Below, piece after piece: positions 1 to 10,000 of a stretch of DNA of 64,000 nt. Source of the DNA: Citrobacter koseri (GTDB lineage Bacteria > Pseudomonadota > Gammaproteobacteria > Enterobacterales > Enterobacteriaceae); NCBI GenBank assembly GCA_900446925.1, contig UAVY01000002.1, forward strand, positions 310,001 to 374,000, read 5' to 3'. Position numbers and translations under genes: made by a program. Within the stretch, counting starts at the first letter, position 1, and every line of letters starts with the position of its first letter. The notes under the pieces are model-generated. The model searched no databases. It was given only the letters and a program-made list of their open reading frames with translations, and was not told where the DNA came from.

Positions 1-461
1 TCCACAAAAAAAACAACTGATATAGTCTCATCGCCCAGAGCTGGGTCTTCTTCTAAAGCTTGTTGTATAGCCGCACTACGGTGCTGACCATCAGTCAAGT
101 AAAACTCGGCATCTTCATCAACAACCAGATTGCCTATTTTGCTACCATGCCCTTCCTGCGCTATGGGCTCAAAAAATGTTTTACCTTCGATACATGCAGT
201 GATGGCCGAGAATGTATAATCGTGTCGATTGCTATGAATATATCGAGCAATTTGCGGAATCCGGCTATGATTTAGAACTCGTTGGGCCTTGTCGGTCTCT
301 GCAAGCATCGATTCATCAAGCGTGAAGATTTTTTTTAGCCTTTTGAGAGGACACATCACGATATAGTATTCGTGCCCAGCTTGAATTCCCCGGATGGCGG
401 GAAAACTGATTCCAGATACGATATTGCTCACTACTGATAGTCCTCGCCTAATCTTACTCAT
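1..461 (-). CDS. dndB: DndB, DGQHR-domain protein of the DNA phosphorothioation system (partial, runs off left edge)
   Basis: The reading frame is open from an ATG at 461 to the left edge, giving the first ~153 residues. Near the edge the protein reads YLTDGQHRSAAIQQ, the DGQHR signature that defines the DndB family; full DndB proteins are about 360 residues. DndB belongs to the dnd/dpt phosphorothioation clusters, where sulfur replaces a non-bridging phosphate oxygen in DNA, and it has been reported as a repressor of the modification genes in Salmonella. It is divergent from dndA, so dndC, dndD and dndE probably lie just outside the window. No strong ribosome site precedes the ATG. Two GTTCG/CGAAC palindromes lie directly upstream and may be its operator. 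Family call firm; the rest of the operon cannot be seen. Confidence 0.85.
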   Translation of the reverse strand, partial: MSKIRRGLSVVSNIVSGISFPAIRGIQAGHEYYIVMCPLKRLKKIFTLDESMLAETDKAQRVLNHSRIPQIARYIHSNRHDYTFSAITACIEGKTFFEPIAQEGHGSKIGNLVVDEDAEFYLTDGQHRSAAIQQALEEDPALGDETISVVFFV

Positions 462-466
462 AGGGT

Positions 467-501
467 GTTCGAACGAAAAAAATGATTTGTTCGTACGAAC
501 A
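467..501. promoter_or_regulatory. Paired GTTCG palindromes between dndB and dndA
   Basis: GTTCGAAC (467-474) and TGTTCGTACGAACA (488-501) are perfect inverted repeats built from the same GTTCG/CGAAC half-site. They sit in the ~100-bp gap between the divergent dndB and dndA starts, just upstream of dndB. This is the expected place for an operator, plausibly for DndB itself or another local repressor. The repeats are seen directly; the binding protein is inferred. Confidence 0.5.
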
Positions 502-560
502 TGTAGTAGCATAGTAGCAAAATCCTTGGGTGATGTCTGCAGATTTTTAGGAACAAGCAA

Positions 561-1686
561 ATGACGGTATATCTTGACTACAACGCTACAACTCCAGTAC
601 TTCCAGAAGTTGCTGATCTTGTTTATAAAATGATGGTGGATGAGTATGGAAATGCTGGTAGTCGTACTCATGAATTCGGGTAAATGCAAAACGTGCAGGT
701 AGAAAATGCACGGGCTCAGGTGGCAACAGTAGCTAATGCTGATAAAAATGAAGTAATTTTTACTAGTGGTGCGACAGAAAGCAACAATATTGCCATATTA
801 GGTATGCGTGCGTTTGCTGAAAAAAGTGGTAAAAAGCATATTATTACCAGCAAAATTGAGCATAAAGCAGTATTAGAACCAATTGCTTACTTGGAACAGC
901 TTGGCTTCAGTGTGACATATCTGGATGTCACCCCTGAAGGCAGGGTTGATACTGAACACCTGAAAAACATCTTTAAGAGAAGATACGATCCTTGTATCAA
1001 TAATGCACGTCAACAACGAGACAGGATCCATCCAGCCATTAGATGAAGTGTGCCAGTTGTTAACTGGACATGCTGCCTATTTACATGTAGATGCTGCACA
1101 AAGCTTCGGTAAATATTCGTTTGGTCTTGAAAATACTCGCATTGATTTTATTAGTGTTAGTGGACACAAACTTTATGCTCCAAAGGGAATTGGTGCTCTT
1201 ATAGCGAGGCGGCGCAATTTTATTAAACCACCTCTAACGGCAATTTATTTTGGTGGAGGTCAGGAAAAAGGACTAAGACCAGGGACCTTAGCCACTCCTT
1301 TGATTGCAGGATTGGGGCTTGCCTGCGAGTTGGCAAATATAAATTCCGACAAATGGATAAAACATGTTACCACCCTGAAAAATGAATTTATTAATAATCT
1401 TAAGGAATTTGGAGCGATAGTCAATGGAAGTCACACTTCGCCTTACGTTTTAAATTTTTCCATACCAGGAATTAATTCAGAAGCAGCAATGGTTCAATTG
1501 AAAGGAATTATAGCAGTTTCCAATGGTTCTGCCTGTACATCTAGCAGTTATAATCCTTCCCACGTGCTGGTTGCCATGGGGCTGAATGGTGAACGAATTG
1601 ATGGCTCTATTCGAGTGTCTTTTGGCGCGAATACGCAAAATATTCCATATCAAGACATACGAAAAAAACTCAAGGCATTACTTTGA
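561..1686 (+). CDS. dndA: DndA, cysteine desulfurase of the phosphorothioation system (frame broken by single-base indels)
   Basis: An IscS/NifS-type PLP enzyme that takes sulfur from L-cysteine and passes it to DndC for DNA phosphorothioation. The N-terminus reads MTVYLDYNATTPVLPEVADL, followed by FTSGATESNN, the PLP-lysine motif SVSGHKLYAPKG and the catalytic-cysteine loop NGSACTSSSYNPSH. Start at 561 with AGGA upstream. The frame breaks near 680 (an inserted base is needed) and again near 700 (a deleted base); restoring both gives EFGVNAKRAVENARAQ. A third break near 990 restores REDTILVSIMHVNNETG. Restored length is about 375 residues, normal for the family. Divergent from dndB, as in several dnd loci. 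The indels match errors seen across the window, so the gene is probably intact. Confidence 0.87.
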
Positions 1687-1793
1687 TTAGCATTACTCAA
1701 ATTTGAATAGTACTAATTAAAAATCAAAGTTAACAAACTATAAAAACAGAGGGTAAATACATAAAAGTTATTTACCCACATCAACTACTAAAA

Positions 1794-2689
1794 TTAGCAC
1801 GTGGTATATATTCTGCTGTTTATACTATTTATTGTTTTGTAAAGTACGTGATAAATATAGGATAGCCCTGCAACAATATTTTTGTCATGGGGTTGAAGTG
1901 TCCGATTTCCAGCCCACGAGAGTGAGGAATTGTAGCTTTTAATATTCTTGAAAAAAACTTCTCCTAAATCTTGACCTTTATCACCATAATAATGGGCATA
2001 TCTATAGTTCCAATCATTTCTTATTCTACTTGGCTTATGCCAGCGGTCATCATCTCCATCACAAATATTTAAAAAAAGCTCTTTAAATTGATGTTTCATC
2101 ATCGTCCACATCTAGTTTTTTAACAATGTCTGCAATGTTTTTCCAAACTTCAACATGAACTCGAGGTGATTTTTTTTGGAAAGTCATCTTAACTCTTTTA
2201 TCATATTCTGAATTTTTCAGGATGGCTTGGTAGCCATAATTAGTATCATCTAAACTGATACTGGAATTTAAAAGGCTTAGAAGATCTTCTGATAATTTCT
2301 TTCATATCATCAGCAGAAAAATTTATTATAAATGAGCCACATAATTTTGTGATCTCAGTCGCCATAAAAAATGCAGCATAATATGATGTAACGAGTACCC
2401 ATGATGTTTGACAAGTGTTTTCAATTTGGATCTGTAAGTTTTTTATTTGCTCGTTTATTCTTACTAACCCAAAATAATAATCTGAAAATAATGCATCTCT
2501 ATATATTTCTGAAGGCAATTCAACTGAGAAGGATTTTAGATCGCTTATTTCAAAAACCAAATCATGTAAAGGATCAAGTAATATATCCTTGATGGTGTCC
2601 TTGGAACGATACTCTTTTCCCGGTTGTGGAGAAAGAGCATGCTGGCTGATTAATTTTATGGTTTTACTAAATAATTTCTCAGACAGCAT
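1794..2689 (-). CDS. Helical partner protein of the DGQHR gene, HEPN-like (frameshifted; possibly two overlapping ORFs)
   Basis: The ATG at 2689 lies 5 bp after the stop of the DGQHR gene, so the two look co-transcribed. The N-terminal 147 residues are mostly helical and contain SWVLVTSYYAAFFMATEITK, resembling the YYAAF segment of HEPN-type helical domains; this resemblance is by eye only. The frame breaks near 2280. A second frame then runs on (about 2280-2090, containing DTNYGYQAILKNSEYDK), and a third frame carries the C-terminal ~100 residues to 1794, with KPSRIRNDWNYRYAHYYG. The last part may instead be a separate overlapping ORF starting near 2102. Low GC relative to the core suggests transfer. 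I cannot name the family with certainty. Confidence 0.5.
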
Positions 2690-2694
2690 GATTA

Positions 2695-3695
2695 TTAACC
2701 TAATAGATCATCTGGAGTTTCAAGAGTTCTGACATTTAACTCAATTAGATTTCTCAAGTCGTCAGCTAATGCTTTTACGTTTTGCGAGTTTGTTCCACTA
2801 TGATTTTCAAAATTAATTTTGTTTATTCCAAACAGTATTTTAAAAAAAGAGGATTCTGAGTAGTTTTCTATAATACGTTATTGCATAAGAGCAGACATCT
2901 TCAAATATTAAAAATAATGCTTGGAAAAATATGGATGTGACTAAACGTTTATCGTTCCCTTCTATTTCCTTGAGAACAGAGGATGCTGCGTTTAAATAAT
3001 GGGTTATAAGTGTTTTCTTTTTCTCATAATCAAAATTTTTCAATGTTCCACTATCAATTAATTTTTCAAGACTTGAATGAAAAGGCACGTGGGAGAGTTT
3101 CCCTATAACTGATGAAGTTGGTGCTATCCGCCCGTATAATGGAGATGCTATATCATCACCTAACTCTCTGAACATTCGAACTAAAACTGACTCTTTAGAC
3201 TCAGGCTCTGTCAAAAACTTCAGTAACTCAATTCGTAATGTTTTTGGCACGCCAACTTTGATTAGAGTTTATATCTAAGAAGTATTGAACCTCTTGTTTC
3301 AGATTCAAACCACTAAATATACAAACTGGTAATAAGATATCTTTTTCGCTTTTGCTAGCTCCATATAAACGATGCTGACCATCGATCACAAATAATTTAC
3401 TGGCTAAATCTTCAAAATCTAATGAATTGTTTTTTGAGTCATAGTTCAGATTGCATCCTTCTTTGGTACTTAAAATGATAGCACCTGGGATTATATTTCC
3501 CTCATCTAGATAAGCAGCTATCGATTTAGCTCTTTTATCACTGAGTAGTCGTTGATAACCTTCCGTTGGGTTTTCAGCTGCCCTTGAGACTTCAGTGATA
3601 TTAAAGAGATGCTTGGCATTCATGACAGTTACAAAACAATCAACATCTCCGTTTCCTATGTTCCATGCTAAAAGTTGCATTGTAGTGGTTCTCAT
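2695..3695 (-). CDS. Second DGQHR-domain (DndB-like) protein, frameshifted
   Basis: The N-terminal part contains KLFVIDGQHRLYGASKSEKD and FLDINSNQ, typical of DGQHR/DndB-family proteins. The frame breaks near 3250; restoring one base gives DINSNQVGVPKTLRIELLKF, a standard continuation in this family. A second break near 2870 restores a tail ending LETPDDLLG, with the stop at 2695-2697. Restored length is about 333 residues, close to DndB. It differs clearly in sequence from the dndB at the left edge and is followed at once by the helical partner gene. DGQHR proteins occur in dnd clusters and in other defence-associated cassettes, but this pair has no function I can assign. AT-rich, so probably acquired. 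Confidence 0.7.
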
Positions 3696-3873
3696 TAAAA
3701 AATGTAATTTTCTTTATACTAATATAAAAACTTTGTCCATTTTCAACGTTCTTTCCCAAGATTGTGTGCTGGATTGGTATTGCCCTCAATATGGTGACTC
3801 TTACCCAAAATTCTGCTCCATTTAGCAATAGAAAGACGGCATGATCTACACACCCAAAGTGGAGGTGGTGTCG

Positions 3874-4160
3874 ATGAAGAAATCACGATTCACCGAAGAG
3901 AAAATTATCTTTGTTCTTAAATAGGCCGAACTGTGGCACCGGTACCGAAATTCTGCTGTAAGCAGGGTATTTCCGATGCCACGGTCTAAACATGGCGCAC
4001 GAAATACCGCAGAATTTCGCCCTCAGAACTGAAGAACATGCGCCAGCAGGAAGAGGAAATCCTGTGGCTGAAGAAACTGGTGACAAATCTAAGACTCGAC
4101 AAAACGATGTTGCAAGGCGTACTGGCAAAACGACCCGGCGCGGGCACGGCTTCGTTAATG
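3874..4160 (+). pseudogene. IS3-family (IS407-like) transposase OrfA relic
   Basis: ATG at 3874 begins MKKSRFTEEKIIFVLK, followed by a TAG where the family has Gln. After a one-base shift the reading continues KQGISDATV, a TAA, then TWRTKYRRISPSELK and the leucine-zipper-like MRQQEEEILWLKKLV. This is the helix-turn-helix/zipper OrfA of IS407-group elements. Two internal stops come from substitutions and no OrfB follows, so this is a real relic rather than a sequencing artefact. It ends close to the truncated parB-like gene, suggesting that the element or a later deletion cut into the neighbouring integrative element. I could not identify terminal inverted repeats. Confidence 0.7.
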
Positions 4161-4297
4161 GGATTGGGAGCTGCAGGCATGTTACGAGGGCAGCGAACGG
4201 AAGGTCTATTTTGTGCATCGGACACTGGACTTTGCCTTACTGCGGTGACAGCGTTTCCGGCCACGGTCTGAACGGCCAGCAGACGCGGTGGTAACGC

Positions 4298-4606
4298 TCA
4301 TGCTGCGTCTCCTGCCCACAGTTCATTGAGGATCGCGAGGCGCGTATTCCCGCCGCTGGCGAGCATATATTTTTCATCGCCGGGGCGACGTGTCAACACT
4401 GGCGGGTTATCCAGCCCGCGGGCGAGAATTGACGCTTTCAGTACGTCATAGCCGGGGTTGCGGGTGACGCGGGGATTGAGGGAGAACGGCTGGATTTGCT
4501 CCAGACTGACCTGGACCATCTCCTGTTCTCCGATATTGCTGGCACCGTGAAGCCAGCGGTTGAGTAGGTGTGAAGCGCACATTATCTTCCTCCGGCATTC
4601 AGACAT
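4298..4606 (-). pseudogene. ParB-like protein of an integrative conjugative element, C-terminally truncated
   Basis: The residues LEQIQPFSLNPRVTRNPGYD, ILARGLDNPPVLTRRPGDEK and YMLASGGNTRLAILNELW are typical of the ParB-family proteins carried by PFGI-1/SPI-7-type integrative elements. The protein stops at 102 residues, right after the GGNTRLAILNEL segment, where full-length relatives continue for several hundred residues; the cut coincides with the flank of the IS3-family relic. It overlaps the end of the AlpA-type gene by 8 bp, so the two formed an operon. Probably non-functional remains of a mobile element. Confidence 0.65.
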
Positions 4607-4799
4607 CGCGGGTAAGCCGGATGCGTTGGTGGATCCACGCGTCCACCTCGCTTTCCAGCCAGGCGACGTGGCGGCTGTTGAGTCGGATGGATGGCGGAAA
4701 CTGTTGCAGCTGTATTTGCCGATAAATCCACGATTTACCGAAGCCGATTTTGTCTTCCACCTGGCGTAAGCGTAAAAATCTGTCGCTATTCATAACCAT
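4599..4799 (-). CDS. AlpA-family DNA-binding regulator
   Basis: A 66-residue protein with the AlpA/MerR-like winged helix pattern: LRLRQVEDKIGFGKSWIYRQ followed by FPPSIRLNSRHVAWLESEVD. AlpA-type regulators sit next to excision and maintenance genes of P4-like and SPI-7-like elements. The annotated start may be two codons too long; the internal ATG at 4793 (MNSDRF) is an alternative. It overlaps the parB-like gene downstream and lies 133 bp after the larger unknown gene, consistent with a shared module of an integrative element. It looks intact, but its partners are mostly gone. Confidence 0.75.
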   Translation of the reverse strand: MVMNSDRFLRLRQVEDKIGFGKSWIYRQIQLQQFPPSIRLNSRHVAWLESEVDAWIHQRIRLTRDV

Positions 4800-4931
4800 T
4801 CCTCCTGTGTCCAGATTCGTTCACATCAGCACGATGGGCGTGGTTATCAAAGCAGCAGCGTCCCTGCCAAGCAGTAAAAATCCTTATCCGGGGTAGTGAG
4901 AGTTGTTAGTTGAAAGGATTAGTTGATCGCG

Positions 4932-5822
4932 TTATGGCGGTGCGCCGCGCTGGAGGGCGGTTTTCAACGTCTCGGGGCTCAGCGGCAGGTGCATACCATC
5001 CTCACGCGCCCAGCATTCGAAAATGTTCAGCAGTTTGTAGGGATGCTCCAGCATTTCATCGTCCAGTTGCGGGTTGTGCTTGCAGGCCAGCCACAGCAAA
5101 CGGGAAAGCGCGGAGGTGATCCGCTCCTTTGATTCTGGCTGATGACGGGTCAGGAAGGCCTCGAGATGAGTGCGGCGGATGACGAACAGAGCGTCAGGAG
5201 GCAGCGTGTCCTGCAGGTAGCAGACGGACAGATTGAGCCGGGATTTAAGGTCATTGCGACCATTGCCATACAGCTGGCCAATCAGCAGATGTAGCTCTTC
5301 TTGGAGGTTGTTCTGCGTGGCGAGCAGTTCCAGTAAAAGCTCCCGCAACGATTTGCGGCAACAGAGCTGGTAGTAGCTGTCGTTCTCATCGCAGACCACG
5401 ATGCCAATCTGGTTGCAGCAATGGGTATCTTTGGGGCAAGGGCGATTCAATGTTTTCGCCAGTTGCTGGTGGAGCAGCAGGCGCTCAAGGCCGATTAACG
5501 GCAAATTCCACAGATGGCTGGTGGTCAGTTGCAGAGTCGGGTCGCGTCTGCATGGCGGAAAGTTCGCCATCACTTTGCGGTTGCCGGGTTTGTTGCACTG
5601 CGAAGGTGGAAAGGGGGGCTTGCTGAATCGGCAGGCAAAGCGGCAAGGGGGATTGAGTGGTCTCAGAAGTACGGGAGAAGGGAAGTAGACCGGGAGCGAC
5701 AGATCGCCATGCAGGGCATGGCGGATTAGGTCGGCGGGCAGCAACGTGATGTTGTGCTGCCGGATGACTTCTGCGGCCTCGTCCAGCGTCAGCCACTCCT
5801 GGCGGATTTTATGTGGGGGCAT
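4932..5822 (-). CDS. Hypothetical protein of an integrative element
   Basis: A 296-residue protein starting MPPHKIRQEWLTLDEAAEVI. The N-terminus (about residues 10-50) resembles a short helix-turn-helix or excisionase-type segment seen in mobile-element proteins. A proline- and cysteine-rich linker follows, then helical stretches such as SLRELLLELLATQNNLQEEL. I do not recognise a catalytic motif. It lies upstream of alpA and the parB-like gene in the same direction, so it probably belongs to the same element remnant. Base composition is less AT-rich than the dnd end of the island, suggesting a separate origin. Confidence 0.55.
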   Translation of the reverse strand: MPPHKIRQEWLTLDEAAEVIRQHNITLLPADLIRHALHGDLSLPVYFPSPVLLRPLNPPCRFACRFSKPPFPPSQCNKPGNRKVMANFPPCRRDPTLQLTTSHLWNLPLIGLERLLLHQQLAKTLNRPCPKDTHCCNQIGIVVCDENDSYYQLCCRKSLRELLLELLATQNNLQEELHLLIGQLYGNGRNDLKSRLNLSVCYLQDTLPPDALFVIRRTHLEAFLTRHQPESKERITSALSRLLWLACKHNPQLDDEMLEHPYKLLNIFECWAREDGMHLPLSPETLKTALQRGAPP

Positions 5823-5982
5823 GGAATATTTCTTTTTGTGTTGTAGGTTGCGTGTCGTGCTTGTTGATGGTGAAAACCGGTGTGAGATGTTTTTGCTAAA
5901 ACAACTAACCTGATCAGTTTAGTTAACGATCTTTTCAGACATAATCCGGTGATTATTTACGCTGGAAAAACAGGATGTAACA

Positions 5983-6762
5983 TTGAATAGTTCGGAAGAC
6001 GATTTGCTTGAAGTAGCGTGGTATTTGTCGAAGTACGGTAAATCTCAACCACCCGTGGGACTGAGTGTTCAGAAATGGAAAGAGGCTTATGACTTGTTTT
6101 ATCCCCGTTTCGGGGCGGGCAAAACCGCCAATGAGTTTCGCAATAGTCTGAAAAATAGTCGTGACCGTTTTGATTCTTGGCTTAGTGATGTGCGTGTCGG
6201 CTGGCTTGACGAGCAGGGCGCTCCTGCTGTGCTTTCTCATTCAGCGCAGCGTGTGCATCAGCGATTGAGTGTGCTTTCAGACAGTGCGATTGAGCAGCGC
6301 GTTCTTTCGTTGATATCTTCTGATGGAGATGAACAGGCGCAACGTGACTGTCTTATTATTCAGCAAGATAAAAGTATTGAAGATACCGTACGCGAGCAGC
6401 TGATTGCGGCACGGCTGGGGCAGGGTACCTTTCGGAAAAATTGTCTCATGCTGTATCCGGCATGCCCTGTTACGGGAACGACTTTTGCGCCGTTACTGCG
6501 TGCCAGTCATATAAAGCCGTGGGCTGCCTGCGAGAATGGGAATGAGCGCCTTGATCCTTTTAATGGAATTATACTGGCCGCACATATTGATATTTTATTC
6601 GATCAGGGATGGATTTCGTTTGAGAACGATGGGCGCTTATTAATTAGTAATGAGCTGGATATTAGCGTTAAAGAGCAGTGTTTGTTGCCAGAGAAAATAA
6701 AGGCGTTTTCTGTTGAATCGTATTGTTATCTGGAGTGGCATCGGGAGAATTTATTGAGATAG
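5983..6762 (+). CDS. HNH endonuclease (HNH_2 type), putative restriction nuclease
   Basis: A 259-residue protein. The C-terminal part (about residues 150-215) reads CPVTGTTFAPLLRASHIKPW followed by ERLDPFNGIILAAHIDILFD, the beta-beta-alpha-metal pattern of HNH_2 nucleases: a C-x-x-T-G turn, the catalytic-type SHIKPW, and an N-G-x-x-L-x-x-x-H/D segment. The N-terminal half is charged and unassigned; it may be a target-recognition domain. The start is a TTG at 5983 with AGGA seven bases upstream; no in-frame ATG fits. It lies 316 bp upstream of the helicase-PLD gene in the same direction and close to the EcoRII pair, so a defence role is likely but unproven. No frameshift is seen. Confidence 0.75.
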   Translation: MNSSEDDLLEVAWYLSKYGKSQPPVGLSVQKWKEAYDLFYPRFGAGKTANEFRNSLKNSRDRFDSWLSDVRVGWLDEQGAPAVLSHSAQRVHQRLSVLSDSAIEQRVLSLISSDGDEQAQRDCLIIQQDKSIEDTVREQLIAARLGQGTFRKNCLMLYPACPVTGTTFAPLLRASHIKPWAACENGNERLDPFNGIILAAHIDILFDQGWISFENDGRLLISNELDISVKEQCLLPEKIKAFSVESYCYLEWHRENLLR

Positions 6763-6780
6763 TTAAGCTATAAACTATCT
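6757..6780 (+). terminator. Small inverted repeat at the end of the HNH gene
   Basis: AGATAGTT (6757-6764) and AACTATCT (6773-6780) form an 8-bp stem with an 8-base loop that overlaps the stop codon. It is AT-rich and has no clear T-run, so it is at best a weak terminator. Confidence 0.3.
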
Positions 6781-7078
6781 TCGACAGCGCTATTTTCTGA
6801 ACTTACAGGTTCCAATATTGCATTGAACGCTGTCCAGTAGGGCTCACGGGCTTCTGGAGCATGCTGTGCAACCGGTAATCCTCTGCTGCTTCGGTTATAA
6901 AGCTTTTATGTGCCATGCAGCAGGATATGGTTGCCTCCTGAACTCCGTATAACCCGAGTATTTGTATCGAAGCGTGAACAAAACATTGCAGCCAGCCTTT
7001 CAACGTGGACAATAGTTATCCATACGGTGATTTTATATTCGATAAATCAATGGATTTCATTGAGTCATAGGACTGGTA
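6763..7078. other. Intergenic region between HNH and helicase genes
   Basis: About 316 bp with no gene I can support. It presumably holds the promoter of the helicase-PLD gene, but I see no convincing -35/-10 pair or operator. A 69-codon open frame on the minus strand (6803-7012) has no ribosome site or recognisable sequence. Confidence 0.4.
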
Positions 7079-10000
7079 ATGGATGAAAATGCTTTAGGGT
7101 TTGCCTCATACTGGCGCAACTCGCTTGCAGATGCTGAGTCAGGAAAGGGCAGTTTTGAACGCAAAGACGCCAAAAATTTCACTCACTGGCATGAGATAGC
7201 GGCGGGACGTCTTGACGAAGCGATCGTCGGTAAATTTTTTGAGGGAGAAAAAGACGACGTCGAAACAGTCGATATCATCTTGCGGCCAAAGGTTTATTTC
7301 CGGTTACTGCAGCATGGTAAGGACCGTTCCGCTGGTGCGCCTGATATTGTTACCCCGATTGTGACGTCAGCCCTGTTGAGCCGTGAAGGTTTTTTATATC
7401 CGACTCCAGCGACTTCCATTCCCAGAGACCTGCTTGAACCTTTGCCAAAAGGGGCATTTTCGATTGGTGAGATTGAGCAGTATGACAAATACAAAACGAC
7501 ACATACGTCATTCTCTATCAACGTTGATTACAGCGTTGATAAGACTGCCGAAACAGATGAAGAACGAGAAGCACGATATGCAGCCTGGCAGCAGGATTGG
7601 CGTCAATATCTGGATGATTCAGAGAGGCTACTGAAGAACGTTGTCGGCGACTGGATTAAAAATCCCGAGCAATATGAACTCGCTGAGCACGGTTATATTG
7701 TTAAAACGGCGCAATCTGGCGGCGCCAGTTTCCATATCCTTTCGCTTTATGATCACCTGCTTATTTGCAAAAAGGATGTGCCGCTCTTCAATCGCTTCGC
7801 CTCGCGAGAGGTTCATGCTGCAGAGTCATTACTTCCTCCGGAAGCAAAATTCAGCGACAGACTTGGACACTCCGGGGATAAGTTTCCGCTGGCAAAGGCT
7901 CAGCGCGATGCCTTAAGCCATTTTCTTGATGCAAGACATGGCGATATCCTTGCCGTCAATGGTCCACCGGGAACCGGAAAACCACGTTGGTGCTTTCTAT
8001 CATCGCCACGCAGTGGGCCCGAGCGGCTCTCGAAAAAGCGGAACCTCCGGTTATTATCGCGACTTCAACGAATAACCAGGCTGTAACGAACATTATCGAG
8101 GCGTTCGGGAAAGATTTTTCCCAGGGCACTGGTGCAATGGCCGGACGATGGTTGCCAGAGCTGAAAAGCTTCGGCGCTTATTTTCCCTCAAGCACTCGTA
8201 AAGCCGAGGCAGCCAAAAAATATCAAACTGAAGATTTCTTCAACCAGGTTGAGTCAAAAGAGTATGTAGAGGATGCACTGCTGTTTTATCTCGAGAAAGC
8301 TAAAGCAGCCTTCCCTGAAAAAGATTGTTCATCCCCTGAAAAGGTAATTGAACTCCTGCATGGTCAGTTGGCAGCAAAATCCGAACAACTGGTAAGGCTG
8401 AACGCAACATGGCAAACGTTAAGCCTGGTTCGGGCGGCGCGAGAGCTTATTGCTAACGACATTGAGCAATATCTCGATAATTTAAATAAATTACTTTCCG
8501 GGCAAGAACAAAAAGTCACTCTACTGAAGAGTGCTAAAGCGGAATGGAAAAAATATCGGGCCAGTGAATCACTGATCTATTCATTATTTTCATGGCTACC
8601 AGCGGTTCGCAGTAAGCGGCAGTACCAAATACAACTGTTTCTCGAAGATAAATTAGGTGCGCTGATTGCGGGAAATCAGTGGTCTGATCCTGAAACCATC
8701 GAACGTAATATAGATGGACTGCTCAACTCCGCTGAGCGCGAGCAAACAACCTACCGGCAGCAGATTGACTCCACCCATGAAATTGTTCTTAAAGAACAGC
8801 AGGTAGCTCAGGAATGGCAGAGGCTGGCACTTGATTTAGGGCATGGAGGGCGACGAGGAACTGAGCTTCTCACAGGTCGATGAACTGGCTGATACGCAGA
8901 TTCGCTTCCCTGCATTCTTACTGACGACTCACTACTGGGAAGGCCGTTGGCTGATGGATATGGCCAGCATTGATGACCTGCAGAAAGAAAAGGGCAAGAA
9001 AGGTGCTAAAGGGGTAGCCGCCCGATGGCAACGCCGAATGAAACTTACCCCATGTGTGGTCATGACCTGCTATATGCTGCCCGGCAATATGCAGATAAGT
9101 GAACACAAAGGACAACGTAAATTCGAGAAAAGCTATTTATATGACTTCGCTGATTTACTCATTGTCGATGAAGCCGGGCAGGTGCTTCCTGAAGTGGCCG
9201 CTGCCTCGTTTGCCTTAGCCAAAAAGGCATTAGTGATTGGTGATACGGAACAGATCCCGCCAATATGGAGTATTGCTCCCGCTATTGATATAGGTAACAT
9301 GCTGGCGGAAAAAATTCTTTCTGGGAGTACGCAAGAAGAGATTACTGAGAAATATACGGCAATCGCAGAGCTTGGCAAAAGTGCCGCATCTGGCAGCGTT
9401 ATGAAAATAGCGCAGTGTGCTTCGCGCTATCAATATGATCCCGAACTGGCTCGCGGGATGTACTTATATGAACACCGCCGGTGTTTCGATAATATTATTG
9501 GATACTGTAATACGCTCTGCTATCACGGTAAGTTGTTGCCTAAAAGAGGGCTTGAAGAGAGCAATTTAATGCCCGCAATGGGTTATCTCCATATTGATGG
9601 TAAAGGAGAGTTGGCAAGTAGCGGAAGTCGATATAATTTGCCTGAGGCTGAAACGATAGCTGCCTGGCTTACAGAGAACCAGCAAGATATTGAAACGCAT
9701 TACGGCAAAGCGCTTCATGAAATTGTCGGTATCGTGACGCCTTTTAGCGCGCAGGTATCCACCATCAAACAGGCGCTGGGTAAACAAGGTATCAGTACAG
9801 GCGCGAATGAAAAGTCGCTCACAGTGGGCACCGTGCACTCTCTTCAAGGAGCGGAAAGAGCGATTGTGATATTCTCGCCAGTCTATTCAAAGCATGAAGA
9901 CGGCGGGTTTATTGATAGCGATAACAGCATGCTGAACGTTGCTGTCTCCCGTGCGAAGGACAGTTTCCTGGTCTTCGGCGATATGGACCTGTTTGAGATT

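Noticed and set aside
3700..4310. Complete insertion sequence
   Set aside because: Only an OrfA with internal stops is readable; no OrfB, no terminal inverted repeats and no target-site duplication could be found.
4560..5730. Several plus-strand open frames of 60-100 codons
   Set aside because: They are antisense shadows of the AlpA, parB-like and 296-residue minus-strand genes, without ribosome sites or recognisable sequence.
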